Positions 1-6,744 of a DNA stretch of 12,877 nt are shown here, one piece after another. Every line of letters starts with the position of its first letter. The stretch's first letter is position 1. The notes beneath the pieces are model-generated. The model had not been told where the DNA came from. It saw nothing but the letters and a program-made list of their open reading frames with translations, and searched no databases. The position numbers and the translations under genes are program-made. This DNA comes from Dictyocoela muelleri (lineage: Eukaryota > Microsporidia), in the NCBI GenBank assembly GCA_016256075.1, contig SDVU01000495.1, forward strand, positions 1 through 12,877, in the 5' to 3' direction.

Positions 1-60
1 GATTTTTGAACCGTCCGTTCTTTTTTTCACAATATTATAATTTTACCCACAAATATATTT

Positions 61-128
61 TGGGGAGTTTTCCCTTTTGGAGAGTTTTCTCTTTGGGGGA
101 GTTTTCCCTTTGGGGGAGTTTTCTCAAT
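61..128. repeat. 17-bp tandem repeat, four units
   Basis: Four consecutive 17-bp units start at 61, 78, 95 and 112, with consensus GGGGGAGTTTTCCCTTT. Units 2 and 4 carry a few substitutions. Each unit is partly self-complementary (GGGGA and TCCC around a T-run), so single strands could form small hairpins. An open frame crosses the array, but its translation is just the repeat read as codons and matches nothing I recognise. The array abuts the 3' side of a decayed SINE copy on the minus strand. No function can be inferred. Confidence 0.85.
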
Positions 129-144
129 TCGATGGGAGAGGCTT

Positions 145-326
145 TTGCTTCATCTTATGTTAGACTAAGTCTTATTCAGCCATACCCACTGGAACAGCTT
201 TATATTAATACTATATTTATTGACCGCTACATGTCAATCTCAATTTTTTATTAAAGTGAAGTGTGGTATTCGAACTTCTATTTTATATTTTTGTCTAATG
301 ATGTTAACAACTGAGCTATCTGGCTC
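145..326 (-). mobile_element. tRNA-derived SINE, copy 1, 5' part only
   Basis: Read on the minus strand, this begins GAGCCAGATAGCTCAGTTG, a tRNA-like D-arm with RNA polymerase III A box (about 307-318). A B box related to GGTTCGAATCCC follows (about 266-277) and is decayed at its last bases. The following body matches the other copies in the window: an AAAGTG segment, the GACATG/GACATT...GCGGT block, and AGACTTAGTCTAACAT. Homology fades near 145, where the sequence changes to a 17-bp tandem repeat, so the linker and the second tRNA-like module are missing. It is the most diverged of the copies with a first module and is probably old. Confidence 0.75.
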
Positions 327-640
327 AAATATCTAGAAATATTTTTTTGGCCGAGTTTCCGGATCTAGATTTCTGTGTAGCAATTTTATTTAAAAGGTAG
401 GTGGGTGGCTAAACCGATAGAGAACCAATCCTTTTTATTATTATACATTTTATTTATTTATTTATTTATTATATTTATTTTTTTTTAAATTTTTATTTGT
501 TCATATTTAAGGGTAATTTTTTCTAAAATATAAAAAAATATAATGGTTTTTATTTACTAATTTTTTTTATTATCTGTTCACGTTCAAGGGTAAGGGTCAT
601 TTTTATTAATGATTTTATAAAAAAATTCTAATAAAGAGGA
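327..640. other. AT-rich low-complexity stretch, no gene
   Basis: This stretch is mainly A and T, with a TTTA-type microsatellite at about 448-472 and long T runs. The motif GTTCATATTTAAGGG appears near 499 and a diverged form near 576. Both resemble the 16-bp repeat that follows at 641, so the segment may be the interior of a short non-autonomous transposon ending at 682. No coding region or RNA gene is visible. Confidence 0.5.
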
Positions 641-684
641 GTGTTCATATTTAAGAGTGTTCATATTTAAGAGGATTCACTGTA
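641..684 (-). mobile_element. possible end of a pogo/Tigger-like DNA transposon
   Basis: An exact 16-bp direct repeat (GTGTTCATATTTAAGA at 641-656 and 657-672) is followed by GGATTCACTG and then TA. On the minus strand this reads TA, CAGTGAATCCTC, then two units of TTAAATATGAACACTC. Pogo/Tigger members of the Tc1/mariner superfamily often have terminal repeats beginning CAGT, with short internal repeats, and a TA target duplication. That family knowledge plus the layout is the only evidence. No matching opposite end and no transposase were found in the window. The element, if real, lies to the left of 682. Confidence 0.35.
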
Positions 685-1059
685 TAAAACTGATGGAAAT
701 TTTAAAAAAATAATAAAACATGTTTTATTGCTAAGATATACCTCCAGAAGATAAGAGTACCAGAATTTAAAAAATAGCCACACTTTCAATCCATAATCAA
801 GAAATAAAATGTATATTGTCGTTTTTAATGATATTTTTTTGGCGTCTGGGAATTGAATTATTAATGAAAAAAGTTTTGGTCGTTTTATGAAAGTGTTAGG
901 TTGATATACCGACTGCAAAAAATAGTCTTGAAGCTTGGAAATGCTGTTTAAATAGTTTTATGAGTGAAAAATATTAAAATACAGAGAAAATTATATATGT
1001 ATTGAAAATTCAGTCGACCAAAACAAAATTTTTAGGTAGCAACTTACAGGGTTTAGCGA
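685..1059. other. AT-rich spacer, no recognisable gene
   Basis: An open frame of about 83 codons runs on the minus strand (667-918), but it shows no motif, domain or composition that I recognise, and AT-rich DNA of this kind yields such frames by chance. No tRNA, terminal repeat or transposase motif is visible. The right edge (GTAGCAAC near 1036) may be the start of the degenerate tandem repeat that follows. Confidence 0.4.
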
Positions 1060-1193
1060 TTGACTTTCAACTTTTTGCCGTTTAATTGCAACACCATTAG
1101 GGTCTAGGATTTTATTTTTACTGCAATTGGCTTGTAACTTTTTGCTATTGACTAGCAACACCGTTTGGGCCTTTGTTTTTTTTTAAATTTTTA
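1060..1193. repeat. diverged 67-bp tandem duplication
   Basis: Two units start at 1060 (TTGACTTTCAACTTTTTGCC) and 1127 (TTGGCTTGTAACTTTTTGCT). Both continue into a GCAACACC...GGG block followed by a T-rich tail. A shorter, weaker third match (GTAGCAAC...GGGTTTAG) lies just upstream near 1036. The units differ at many positions, so the duplication is old. It has no coding potential, and I cannot assign it to a known element. Confidence 0.6.
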
Positions 1194-1438
1194 TAATATT
1201 TGTAAAATTTTTATTATTATTATTTATAATTAACTATAGTTAATAGTAGATGTATGATAAAATATAAATAATACTAATCAATAAAATTTATTTATTCATC
1301 GATTACAGGCTCCATATTCGTATAAAATGTAAAGAATTTCTACATATGTTTATAATAGTTTGTACAGTTAATGTTTGTTATTTTTTTAAAACTTTTATAA
1401 ATGTTTGTAATCATCTCATTTCCATCACTAAAATTAGC

Positions 1439-1905
1439 ATATATATTATATTACATGCTGACAACATCCATAGCTGCCAATCCGGAGAGTTATCTTCCAC
1501 CATAGTCTTTAGATCTTTGTTTCCTAGTGTTCCGATAATACGCCACTTTCTAAGCTACCCAGAAGCCAAGCTGTAAACGCGATTTTCGTTTTATCAATGA
1601 CTCAGTAGGATACAGGTTATTAGTAGTTTTTCATGAATTTTTATTTTTCACTGTTTATTTTACCGAGATTCGTCTCCGCACTTATCACCACACCTAAAAG
1701 GCGCCCCTATACTTCATTGTCATATTAGACCAAGTCTTAATCAGCTATACCACACTTGAACAACTGATATTACCACTATATTTTTATAGTTTTAACCGTT
1801 TAATGTCATTCCCTCATTATTTATTAAAGAGTGACGTCAGCGGGATTCGAACCTCGATACTTAAATTTTACATTCAAGAGTGTTAACCACTGAGCTATCT
1901 GGCCC
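1439..1905 (-). mobile_element. dimeric tRNA-derived SINE, copy 2, near full length
   Basis: On the minus strand the element starts GGGCCAGATAGCTCAGTGG (A box at 1887-1897), followed about 44 nt later by a perfect B box GGTTCGAATCCC (1842-1853). This is true tRNA-like spacing for RNA polymerase III. A body of about 250 bp follows. Then comes a second tRNA-like head, CTGGGTAGCTTAG (about 1548-1568), with a decayed B-box position (GGTGGAAGATAAC). The 3' end reads GTTGTCAGCATGTAATATAATATAT. The same order and nearly the same length (467 versus about 472 bp) are found in the plus-strand copy at 5868-6340, so the boundaries are supported by comparison. SINEs encode no protein and depend on a LINE partner, none of which is seen here. 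No clear target duplication was found. Confidence 0.85.
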
Positions 1906-1984
1906 AGAAATTACACATCAATAGAAAAATAATCTTTAGGCGTTTTAAAATCTTTGCAACATTTTCGATCAATACTTATTGGAA

Positions 1985-2130
1985 GTAAAATTATAATTTT
2001 TACGGACAATAAAAATTTCATTTACGAAAAGGACCTGTCTAATGTTATTCAGAGATGGAAGCTGCTTTTGGAAGAATATGATTATCAATTAAAACCTATT
2101 AAAGGAAAAAAGAAATAAAATTGCTGATTA
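1985..2130 (+). pseudogene. RNase H segment of Ty3/gypsy pol (fossil)
   Basis: The translated segment contains IIIFTDNKNFIY, followed by RWKLLLEEYDYQLKPI. This is the typical end of the Ty3/gypsy RNase H domain, with the TDNK motif carrying a catalytic aspartate. In an intact element this domain removes the RNA strand during reverse transcription. The same signature occurs in the minus-strand fossil (INCDNKNLIF, RWKLLLDEYDYDLKHI), showing that the two elements belong to related lineages. It is a remnant without function. Confidence 0.8.
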
Positions 2131-2224
2131 TATATCAAGGTTATGCCTCTTATCAGACACGAGAAAATACAACATTTGGAATACCAACTTTATAAACAAG
2201 TTCAGAAAAAATGCTAAACTGAGT

Positions 2225-3255
2225 CTGCCCAAAGATAAGACTGTTAGCATATTACATCATCTTCATAATGAATTGGAACACCCAGGTTCTCAGAAGTTTT
2301 ACAAAATCATAAATAACTTTATTAAATACCGAGGATTACGTGAAATTATAACTACAATAGTGAATAAGTGTATCAGTTGTCAACTAAACAAAAACTCCAA
2401 TATAAAATATGGATTTTTTGCTAGATATATTTTCTCCAATTCACCATTTGAAATAATTAGTTCTGATATTCTTGTACCGATAAAAACATCTCAAAAACTA
2501 GTTTCAACAAGGAGTACTTTTATTTTATAACATTTTCTGATATCTATAGCTGATTTTCAAGAATATTTGCAATTAAAAATATAAGATCTAATGATGTGAT
2601 AAATACTTTACAAAAATGGTTAGATAAATACCCAACCCCGAAAAAAATAATAACCGACAGAGGTAGACAGTACATATCTAACAAAATCCGAGACACCCTT
2701 GAAAAAAAAACCGGATAAGAATCGTACAAACGTCTCCACACAATCCAACATGTAATGGGACATCTGGAAGAATAAATGGTACAATAAAGAATATCTTGAG
2801 AATTTATAAAGGATCTGAGATCAATAACGTAATCGAAAAAATAAAAATTAATCTAATTTTACTTATCATAGTGCAATGAAAAGCAGCCCCTTCGAAATGT
2901 TTAATAAATATTCATTTTCGACATCACTGAAAAAAACCTATCTGAACAGATGAATAAGAACAAAAGTTTAGAAATTAAAGAAAAGAAGGAGAGATCGTTT
3001 AATCTGAATAAAAACCGCAAAATTATCAAATTCAAAGAGGGCGACAGACTTTTTAAGAAAAAAAATATTTACACCAAACAAAATCGATATCAAATATTAG
3101 GGACCTTTTAAGGCTGTAACAGAAAATGAAGAAAAAGGTTACATATGGGTTGATGAAGGAAAAAAGATAACGAGACAGAATATTAAGAATCTCAAAACTT
3201 TTTTAGGAGGAGAGTGTCATACACCAGTCGATATTTATCAATTTTTAATCAATTA
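2225..3255 (+). pseudogene. integrase segment of Ty3/gypsy pol (fossil)
   Basis: The zinc-binding region shows LHNELEHPGSQKFYK followed by CISCQLNK, matching the HHCC module. The core shows an SSDI motif near 2465 and TDRGRQYIS near 2655, the first two acidic catalytic positions of a DDE integrase, and then a segment related to the third. The basic C-terminal part ends near 3255 with KGYIWVDEGKKITRQNIKNL. In an intact element this enzyme inserts the cDNA into the host chromosome. The region is broken and no longer a gene. Confidence 0.8.
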
Positions 3256-3482
3256 AATTTGACGAAATTTCTAGAAAAAATAAATTTTAAAAATAATTTC
3301 CAAATGACACATCATGCATCCGTTTCAGAATTCTCAATCGAAAACAAAAACCAATAAATCATCTTATTTTCTAAACTCCATTTATAATCAACTTCTGCTT
3401 TTTGGGCGGATCTCCCCGGAGTCCGTTAATAATCTAAAATAAACTTTTAAAATTTATATTTTATAATTGTTTATTATAAATA
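3205..3482 (+). repeat. possible polypurine tract and 3' LTR remnant
   Basis: The purine run AGGAGGAGAG (3205-3214) stands directly before TGTCATACACCAGT. The minus-strand fossil shows the same arrangement: GAGAGGAGGA directly before its 3' LTR, which begins TGTA...ACCAGT. By analogy, a degraded 3' LTR of the plus-strand fossil may start at 3215. Its end cannot be placed because no second LTR exists for comparison. The segment is otherwise AT-rich, with a small GC-rich hairpin at 3407-3425 (CGGA/TCCG with CTCC/GGAG). Confidence 0.4.
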
Positions 3483-3702
3483 GAGGGGTCACAATTATGC
3501 AGCCAGCTACATACTTTAAATTTTATTAATTAAAAATTTAAAAAAATCAATTTTTGATAAGCATTTTTAACTTTAAAAGGGGGGCCACAATTTGCAGTGA
3601 GGCTATTAATAAAATTTCATTATAAAAATTCAATTTTTATTTTGAGGCCTATTAAATTAAATTATAAAAAGAGGGGTCACAATTTTCAAGGGGTCACAAT
3701 TT
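3483..3702. repeat. degenerate ~94-bp repeat with GGGGTCACAATT motifs
   Basis: The motif G(A/G)GGGG(T/C)CACAATT occurs at 3483, 3579 and 3671, spaced 96 and 92 bp, and a fourth time at about 3689, only 17 bp later. The DNA between the first two and the next two motifs is similar (TGCAG...GGCTA, then AT-rich sequence with TCAATTTTT). This suggests an old tandem array of a roughly 94-bp unit followed by a short partial unit. The last motif runs directly into a tRNA-like SINE segment. It encodes nothing. It could be a minisatellite or the remains of LTR termini. Confidence 0.5.
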
Positions 3703-3704
3703 GT

Positions 3705-3874
3705 AGAACCACTGAGCTACCCAGAAGCCCAGCTGTTAGGAGATTTTTGATTTATCATTGACTCGGCAGTATAAAGGTAAGTAGTGGCTTTTTCATAATT
3801 TTTTCTACTACATTTTTTCGAGATGCTCGCTGAACTATTCAATGCAACTAGGTGTGTCTCTTCGGCTTATTGTC
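3705..3874 (-). mobile_element. tRNA-derived SINE fragment, linker plus second module
   Basis: On the minus strand this fragment contains the SINE linker (GAGCATCTCGAAAAAATGTAG, then ACTTACCTTTATACTGCCGA, then TCAATGATAAA) followed by GGGCTTCTGGGTAGCTCAGTGG. That is a perfect tRNA D-arm/A box at 3708-3724. The corresponding position in copies 2 and 4 is decayed, so this fragment best shows that the SINE carries a second tRNA-like module. The sequence stops matching the SINE just after the A box, where the GGGGTCACAATT repeat begins. The first tRNA module is missing. Confidence 0.7.
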
Positions 3875-3880
3875 GATACT

Positions 3881-4347
3881 CAGAAATTTCAAAACCGTAG
3901 AAATTTCGGAACAAAATATTTTATCTAAAATTTTCCGAAATATTAAATTTTAAAAAATAAGATAATTTTATAAGTTCTAGTATACAACATTATATGATTA
4001 GAGAAATTAAAATTTATATAATTTTGTATTTGCTATTCAATAAAAAAGCTGCAAGTTATAAAGCCGGCAAATAAATTGTAATTGTGAATAGAATTAATAA
4101 CCTTAATTTATATCCATAGGAACCCGGTTCAGTCGCAGTAACTTAGATGCTAATTTACTGCGGCAGGGCCGGGTTCTTATGGATATAAATTATTAATTTT
4201 CTTTGTTTCTTAATGTTAAAAAATTTTCATCTAAATAATTTTCAAACATTTTAAAGATTATTTTATTCCGAATTTTCGTCAGTTCAAATTTTTTTCTTCG
4301 CATAATTTTTTATGCGGTTCGAATTTTTAACGGTTCTGAATTTTGTC
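3881..4347. mobile_element. foldback-like palindromic element (candidate MITE)
   Basis: The segment is one large imperfect inverted repeat. Its outer ends correspond when one is reversed: CAGAAATTTCAAAACCGTAG at 3881 against CAAAATTCAGAACCGTTAAA read inward from about 4344. The arms remain alignable over parts of the interior and reach the tight central hairpin at 4105-4191. There is no coding potential. It sits between two SINE fragments in the same orientation. The most likely identity is a non-autonomous foldback or MITE-type DNA transposon. No clear target duplication was found, and the exact termini are uncertain. Confidence 0.45.
4105..4191. repeat. 87-nt near-perfect hairpin
   Basis: All pairing is in one register, with position i pairing to 4296 minus i. 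The outer arms, 4105-4127 and 4169-4191, match at 22 of 23 positions. The inner arms CGCAGTAA (4134-4141) and TTACTGCG (4155-4162) match fully. The innermost TTAG/CTAA closes on an ATG loop (4147-4149). As a plus-strand RNA, most of the remaining mismatches would be G-U pairs (4119/4177, 4128/4168, 4129/4167, 4133/4163), leaving only about two unpaired positions in the stem. This is a striking structure in otherwise decayed DNA. It may be the centre of a foldback element, a cruciform site or a small-RNA precursor. Confidence 0.85.
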
Positions 4348-4350
4348 TCT

Positions 4351-4615
4351 AGTTTTTCATAATTTTTTTCACTACTTTTTGCCGAGATGCTTCGCGAAAT
4401 ATCCCCGAAACTATGTGTGTCCTCTCGGCTTATTTTTATATTATAATAGTCTTAATCAGCTATGCCGTACTGATAAAACTGTATATTAAACTATATTTCT
4501 ATATTTTTTACCGCTTAATGTCATTCATAATTATTTTTAAAGTGGCGTAAATGGGATTTGAATCAGATACTTAAATGTTAAATCCGAGAGTGTTTACCAC
4601 CGAGCGACCAGGCCC
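4351..4615 (-). mobile_element. tRNA-derived SINE, copy 3, 5' part and linker
   Basis: On the minus strand it starts GGGCCTGGTCGCTCGGTGG (A box about 4597-4607, with two changes), followed by a B box GATTCAAATCCC (4553-4564) and the family body (AATGACATTAAGCGGT, then CAGTACGGCATAGCTGATTAAG, with the last two bases drifting). The linker follows (AAGCCGAGAGGACACACATAG, CGAAGCATCTCGGC, GTAGTGAAAAAAATTATG). It ends at about 4351, where the foldback-like element begins. The second tRNA module is therefore absent. The linker portion repeats the same part that is present in the fragment at 3705-3874. Confidence 0.75.
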
Positions 4616-4809
4616 ACCATTTATTCCTCTTAAAAATTATTTCGTTTATAGGGTAATATTTTAGTGTATTTAAAAAGTCCACTAATGTTAAATTTCCGTA
4701 ATTGGAAAGCCCACTAATGTCTATAAACCAATTTAAATAAGTTAAAGATATATATCACATATAATTGACCTCTATAAACATGTAATCTTGCCGTCTTTTA
4801 AAAAACGGT
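4616..4809. repeat. short spacer with 15-bp direct repeat
   Basis: AAAGTCCACTAATGT (4674-4688) and AAAGCCCACTAATGT (4706-4720) are direct repeats with one mismatch, 32 bp apart. The rest is AT-rich and without coding signal. The repeats lie on the outer side of the IS1595/Merlin-type relic, but no inverted partner was found at its other edge, so they are not shown to be part of it. Confidence 0.45.
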
Positions 4810-5762
4810 AAAAGTCGGTATCATAAAAAAAAGTAAAAAATTTATATTTTTTTAAAAAAAAATATTTGAACATAAATAAATTTATATGTGCAAAAGGGGA
4901 TCCCTTTATCCTTTAAATAGAAATATTCTCTTATATATTTTTTTTGTTTTTTTATTCGATTTGTTACTTTGGAATTTAAATTATCTTTAAGATATTTCCA
5001 CCTGTTTTCATTGTTCTGGGTATGTATAGATAGATCATTTTTTTGTTAAATTCTCTTTTATGATTGATTATATTGTGTGCATAGCCTAAATTTGCAAGAC
5101 CATTATACCTTTATCAAGAATCAATAATTATGTTGTTTCTTGGCAATTTCTTTTTTAACTATATTATCAATTTTTTCGGCATTTCTTTTATGAGATATTT
5201 CTAAAAATTCATCATTTGTTTCTCTACTTACGCTCTTACGCACAATTTTTTGAAGGTATTTGTCTTTTCCATACTTTCTTCTTGTCAGGTATGTTTCATC
5301 GATTTCAATTTTTTTTTACATTCCATTATCTTTCCTTTCGTTTGTATTTTGATTTTTTCCTACACCTTCACTCTTATGATATCCTAATTATCCTTAATAA
5401 TGCAATTTTCTTCTATTATTTTTTTTCTCGGAATATTTTTTTAAATATCATAGAGACACTTTATAATAGAAAATAAAACAAATAAATATCATAAAAGACA
5501 ACAAAAAAAATCTCAGGGAATATCTGTTTTTGTGATATTTTGACTTTTACAACTAAAAAAACGACTTCTCTATCTATTCATAAAGATATAAATTGAGAAG
5601 ATTTCTACATTTAGGACATTTTCGGGACTTTGGTAAGAGTTCCATTTCTGTTAAAAACCCATAAAAAGATTGAATATTTCGAATAATAAGAAACCAATCT
5701 TCGCGATTTAATCTATTTTTTTAAGATTTATGTTTAATACCATTTTTATGATACTGAATTTT
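4810..5762 (-). mobile_element. decayed IS1595/Merlin-type DNA transposon, with candidate inverted ends
   Basis: A 20-bp pair of inverted repeats, AAAAGTCGGTATCATAAAAA (4810-4829) and its near reverse complement at 5743-5762 (18 of 20 match), brackets a broken transposase on the minus strand. The pair is likely part of the terminal inverted repeats. The outermost ends and a target duplication could not be fixed. The transposase is unlike that of the Merlin element at 6663-7834, so this is a different lineage and not a second copy. Confidence 0.6.
4890..5720 (-). pseudogene. IS1595/ISXO2-like (Merlin) transposase relic, lineage 2
   Basis: Several minus-strand frames together show the family order. 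An N-terminal zinc-ribbon part comes first (RKCPKCRNLL, about 5610-5635, preceded by EDWFLIIRNIQSFYGFLTEM). The first catalytic motif is IDETYLTRRKYGK, with Asp codon 5298-5300 and Glu codon 5295-5297. The stretch SRETNDEFLEISHKRNAEKI follows. The second Asp motif is IIIDS (about 5120-5130), with YNGLANLGYAHN after it. The last motif is SIHTQNNENRWKYLKDNL, with the catalytic Glu codon at 5007-5009. In intact relatives this DDE enzyme cuts and pastes the element. All three acidic residues survive, but stops (two just after the second Asp, where the family has a Trp) and frameshifts break it, and the middle of the zinc ribbon is not recognisable. The 86-codon plus-strand open frame at 5216-5476 is the reverse strand of this relic. 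Confidence 0.85.
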
Positions 5763-5867
5763 GCCTAAAAACACTTTTAAACTTAAAAAAAATAAAGATG
5801 GTGTTTAAATTTCAGAAAAATTGATCATCGGACAAATTAATTATGTGTTTAACACCCTTAAAATCAT

Positions 5868-6340
5868 TGACATATAGCTCAGAGATAATCACTTTGAATT
5901 AAATTTTAAGCATCGGAGTTCAAATCTCGCTGAAGTCACTCTTAAATAAATAATGAGGGAATGACATTAAGCGGTCAAAAACTAAAGAAATATAGTAATA
6001 ATATACATATGTTCTAGCGCGGAAAACATGATTAAGACTTGTCTAATATAACAATGAAAAAGAAAGGGTTATTCTATGTATGGGGATCAGTGCGGCAACG
6101 CATCTCAGGAAAATAAGTAGTGAAAATATAAATTATGAAAACTCATTAATTACCTGTATTCTATTTACTCATTGATAAAACAAAAATCGCGTATGAAGCT
6201 GGGATTCTGGATAGATTAGGAAGTGATGTATTATTGGAATACTATGAATCAAAGGTCTAAAGACCAGGGTTTGAGACAACTCTTTGAGTTAGCAGCTATA
6301 GATGTTGTCAGCATGTAATATATATATATATATATATACA
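5868..6340 (+). mobile_element. dimeric tRNA-derived SINE, copy 4, full length
   Basis: This is the most complete copy. Module 1 has A box TAGCTCAGAGAT (5875-5886) and B box AGTTCAAATCTC (about 5917-5928). The body follows (AATGACATTAAGCGGTCAAA, GACTTGTCTAATATAACAAT), then the linker (GTGCGGCAACGCATCTCAGG, ATTGATAAAACAAAAATCGC). Module 2 starts at about 6205 with CTGGATAGATTAGG (A-box position 6212-6221) and has a B-box-like GGGTTTGAGACAAC (6267-6280). The 3' end is GTTGTCAGCATG followed by a TAATATATA... run (6316-6338). Copy 2 (1439-1905, opposite strand) agrees in order and length. In such elements only the first A and B boxes drive transcription. Module 2 could be a relic of a fusion between two tRNA-derived units. 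Confidence 0.85.
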
Positions 6341-6348
6341 AATATTTT

Positions 6349-6414
6349 CCCCAAATTTGCTTATATTCGGATTTCAAAAATCTCGACAAATTTGAGAAAA
6401 TGGTAAATTTGGGG
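6349..6414. repeat. inverted repeat, 10-bp arms
   Basis: CCCCAAATTT (6349-6358) and AAATTTGGGG (6405-6414) form perfect 10-bp arms around a 46-bp spacer, starting nine bases after the SINE tail. They could be the ends of a tiny non-autonomous element or a fold in a read-through transcript. Nothing else supports either reading. Confidence 0.5.
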
Positions 6415-6654
6415 AGGGGGCTAAAAAAATCAAATTTACTAATTGATTGAAAAAATTAAAACCCATTTTTTTTGATTGTCTTACCAAGCTTTACTTCATA
6501 CGAGTAGGTGACATTAAAAATTCCGGATCATGCCTATTATATCCCCCAAAAGTCATCATGCATATTATATCCTCCCTCAAAAAAATCCAATTAAAAAGAC
6601 AATTATGTGTTCGATTGATTTTATTATGAGATTAACCCTGTCAGCAGATTATGA
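6415..6654. other. spacer without recognisable features
   Basis: An open frame of 60 codons (6447-6629, plus strand) has no recognisable motif and probably arises by chance. The phrase TATTATATCC occurs twice (about 6535 and 6564). I see no gene, RNA or transposon end before the target duplication of the Merlin element. Confidence 0.4.
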
Positions 6655-6662
6655 GAGGCTTA
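6655..6662. repeat. left target-site duplication of Merlin element
   Basis: GAGGCTTA stands directly outside the left terminal repeat, and GAGGCTAA (7835-7842) stands directly outside the right one. This is an 8-bp direct repeat with one mismatch. Merlin elements are known to make 8-9-bp target duplications, so length and place both fit. Confidence 0.8.
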
Positions 6663-6720
6663 GGTGCATGCGGGTTATTCGGAGGTATTGAGATTAATCG
6701 GCGGTATTAAAATTTTTTAA
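6663..6720. repeat. left terminal inverted repeat of Merlin
   Basis: The 58-bp repeat begins GGTGCATGCGGGTTATTCGG and ends AAATTTTTTAA. It contains one full and one partial copy of the 19-bp unit that is expanded in the right terminal repeat. Confidence 0.9.
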
Positions 6721-6744
6721 AAAAATAAAAAACTTAGAAGTTCA

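Larger units (their letters stand above)
1965..3260 (+). mobile_element. Ty3/gypsy LTR element fossil, 3' half of pol
   Basis: This is a broken fossil of a Ty3/gypsy retrotransposon that retains only the downstream part of pol. The parts recognised in order are: an RNase H segment (about 1985-2120, containing FTDNKNFIY and RWKLLLEEYDYQL), the integrase zinc-binding region (about 2245-2390), the integrase core (about 2440-2830, with TDRGRQY), and the integrase C-terminal region up to about 3255. Gag, protease, most of the reverse transcriptase and any 5' LTR are absent. The left edge lies shortly after a SINE copy. There are several breaks, so it is certainly inactive. It is a different copy from the fossil at 7975-12281 and looks older because no LTR pair remains. 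Confidence 0.85.

Noticed and set aside
667-918. 83-codon minus-strand open frame as a gene
   Set aside because: There is no recognisable motif. Frames of this length arise by chance in such AT-rich DNA, and it overlaps a candidate transposon end.
1842-1905. Genuine tRNA gene on the minus strand
   Set aside because: The A and B boxes are at tRNA spacing, but the acceptor and anticodon stems do not form convincingly, and the homology with other copies continues for about 400 bp past the tRNA part, which means a SINE.
5216-5476. 86-codon plus-strand open frame as a membrane protein gene
   Set aside because: Its Phe- and Leu-rich translation is the reverse strand of the IS1595/Merlin-type transposase relic at 4890-5720.
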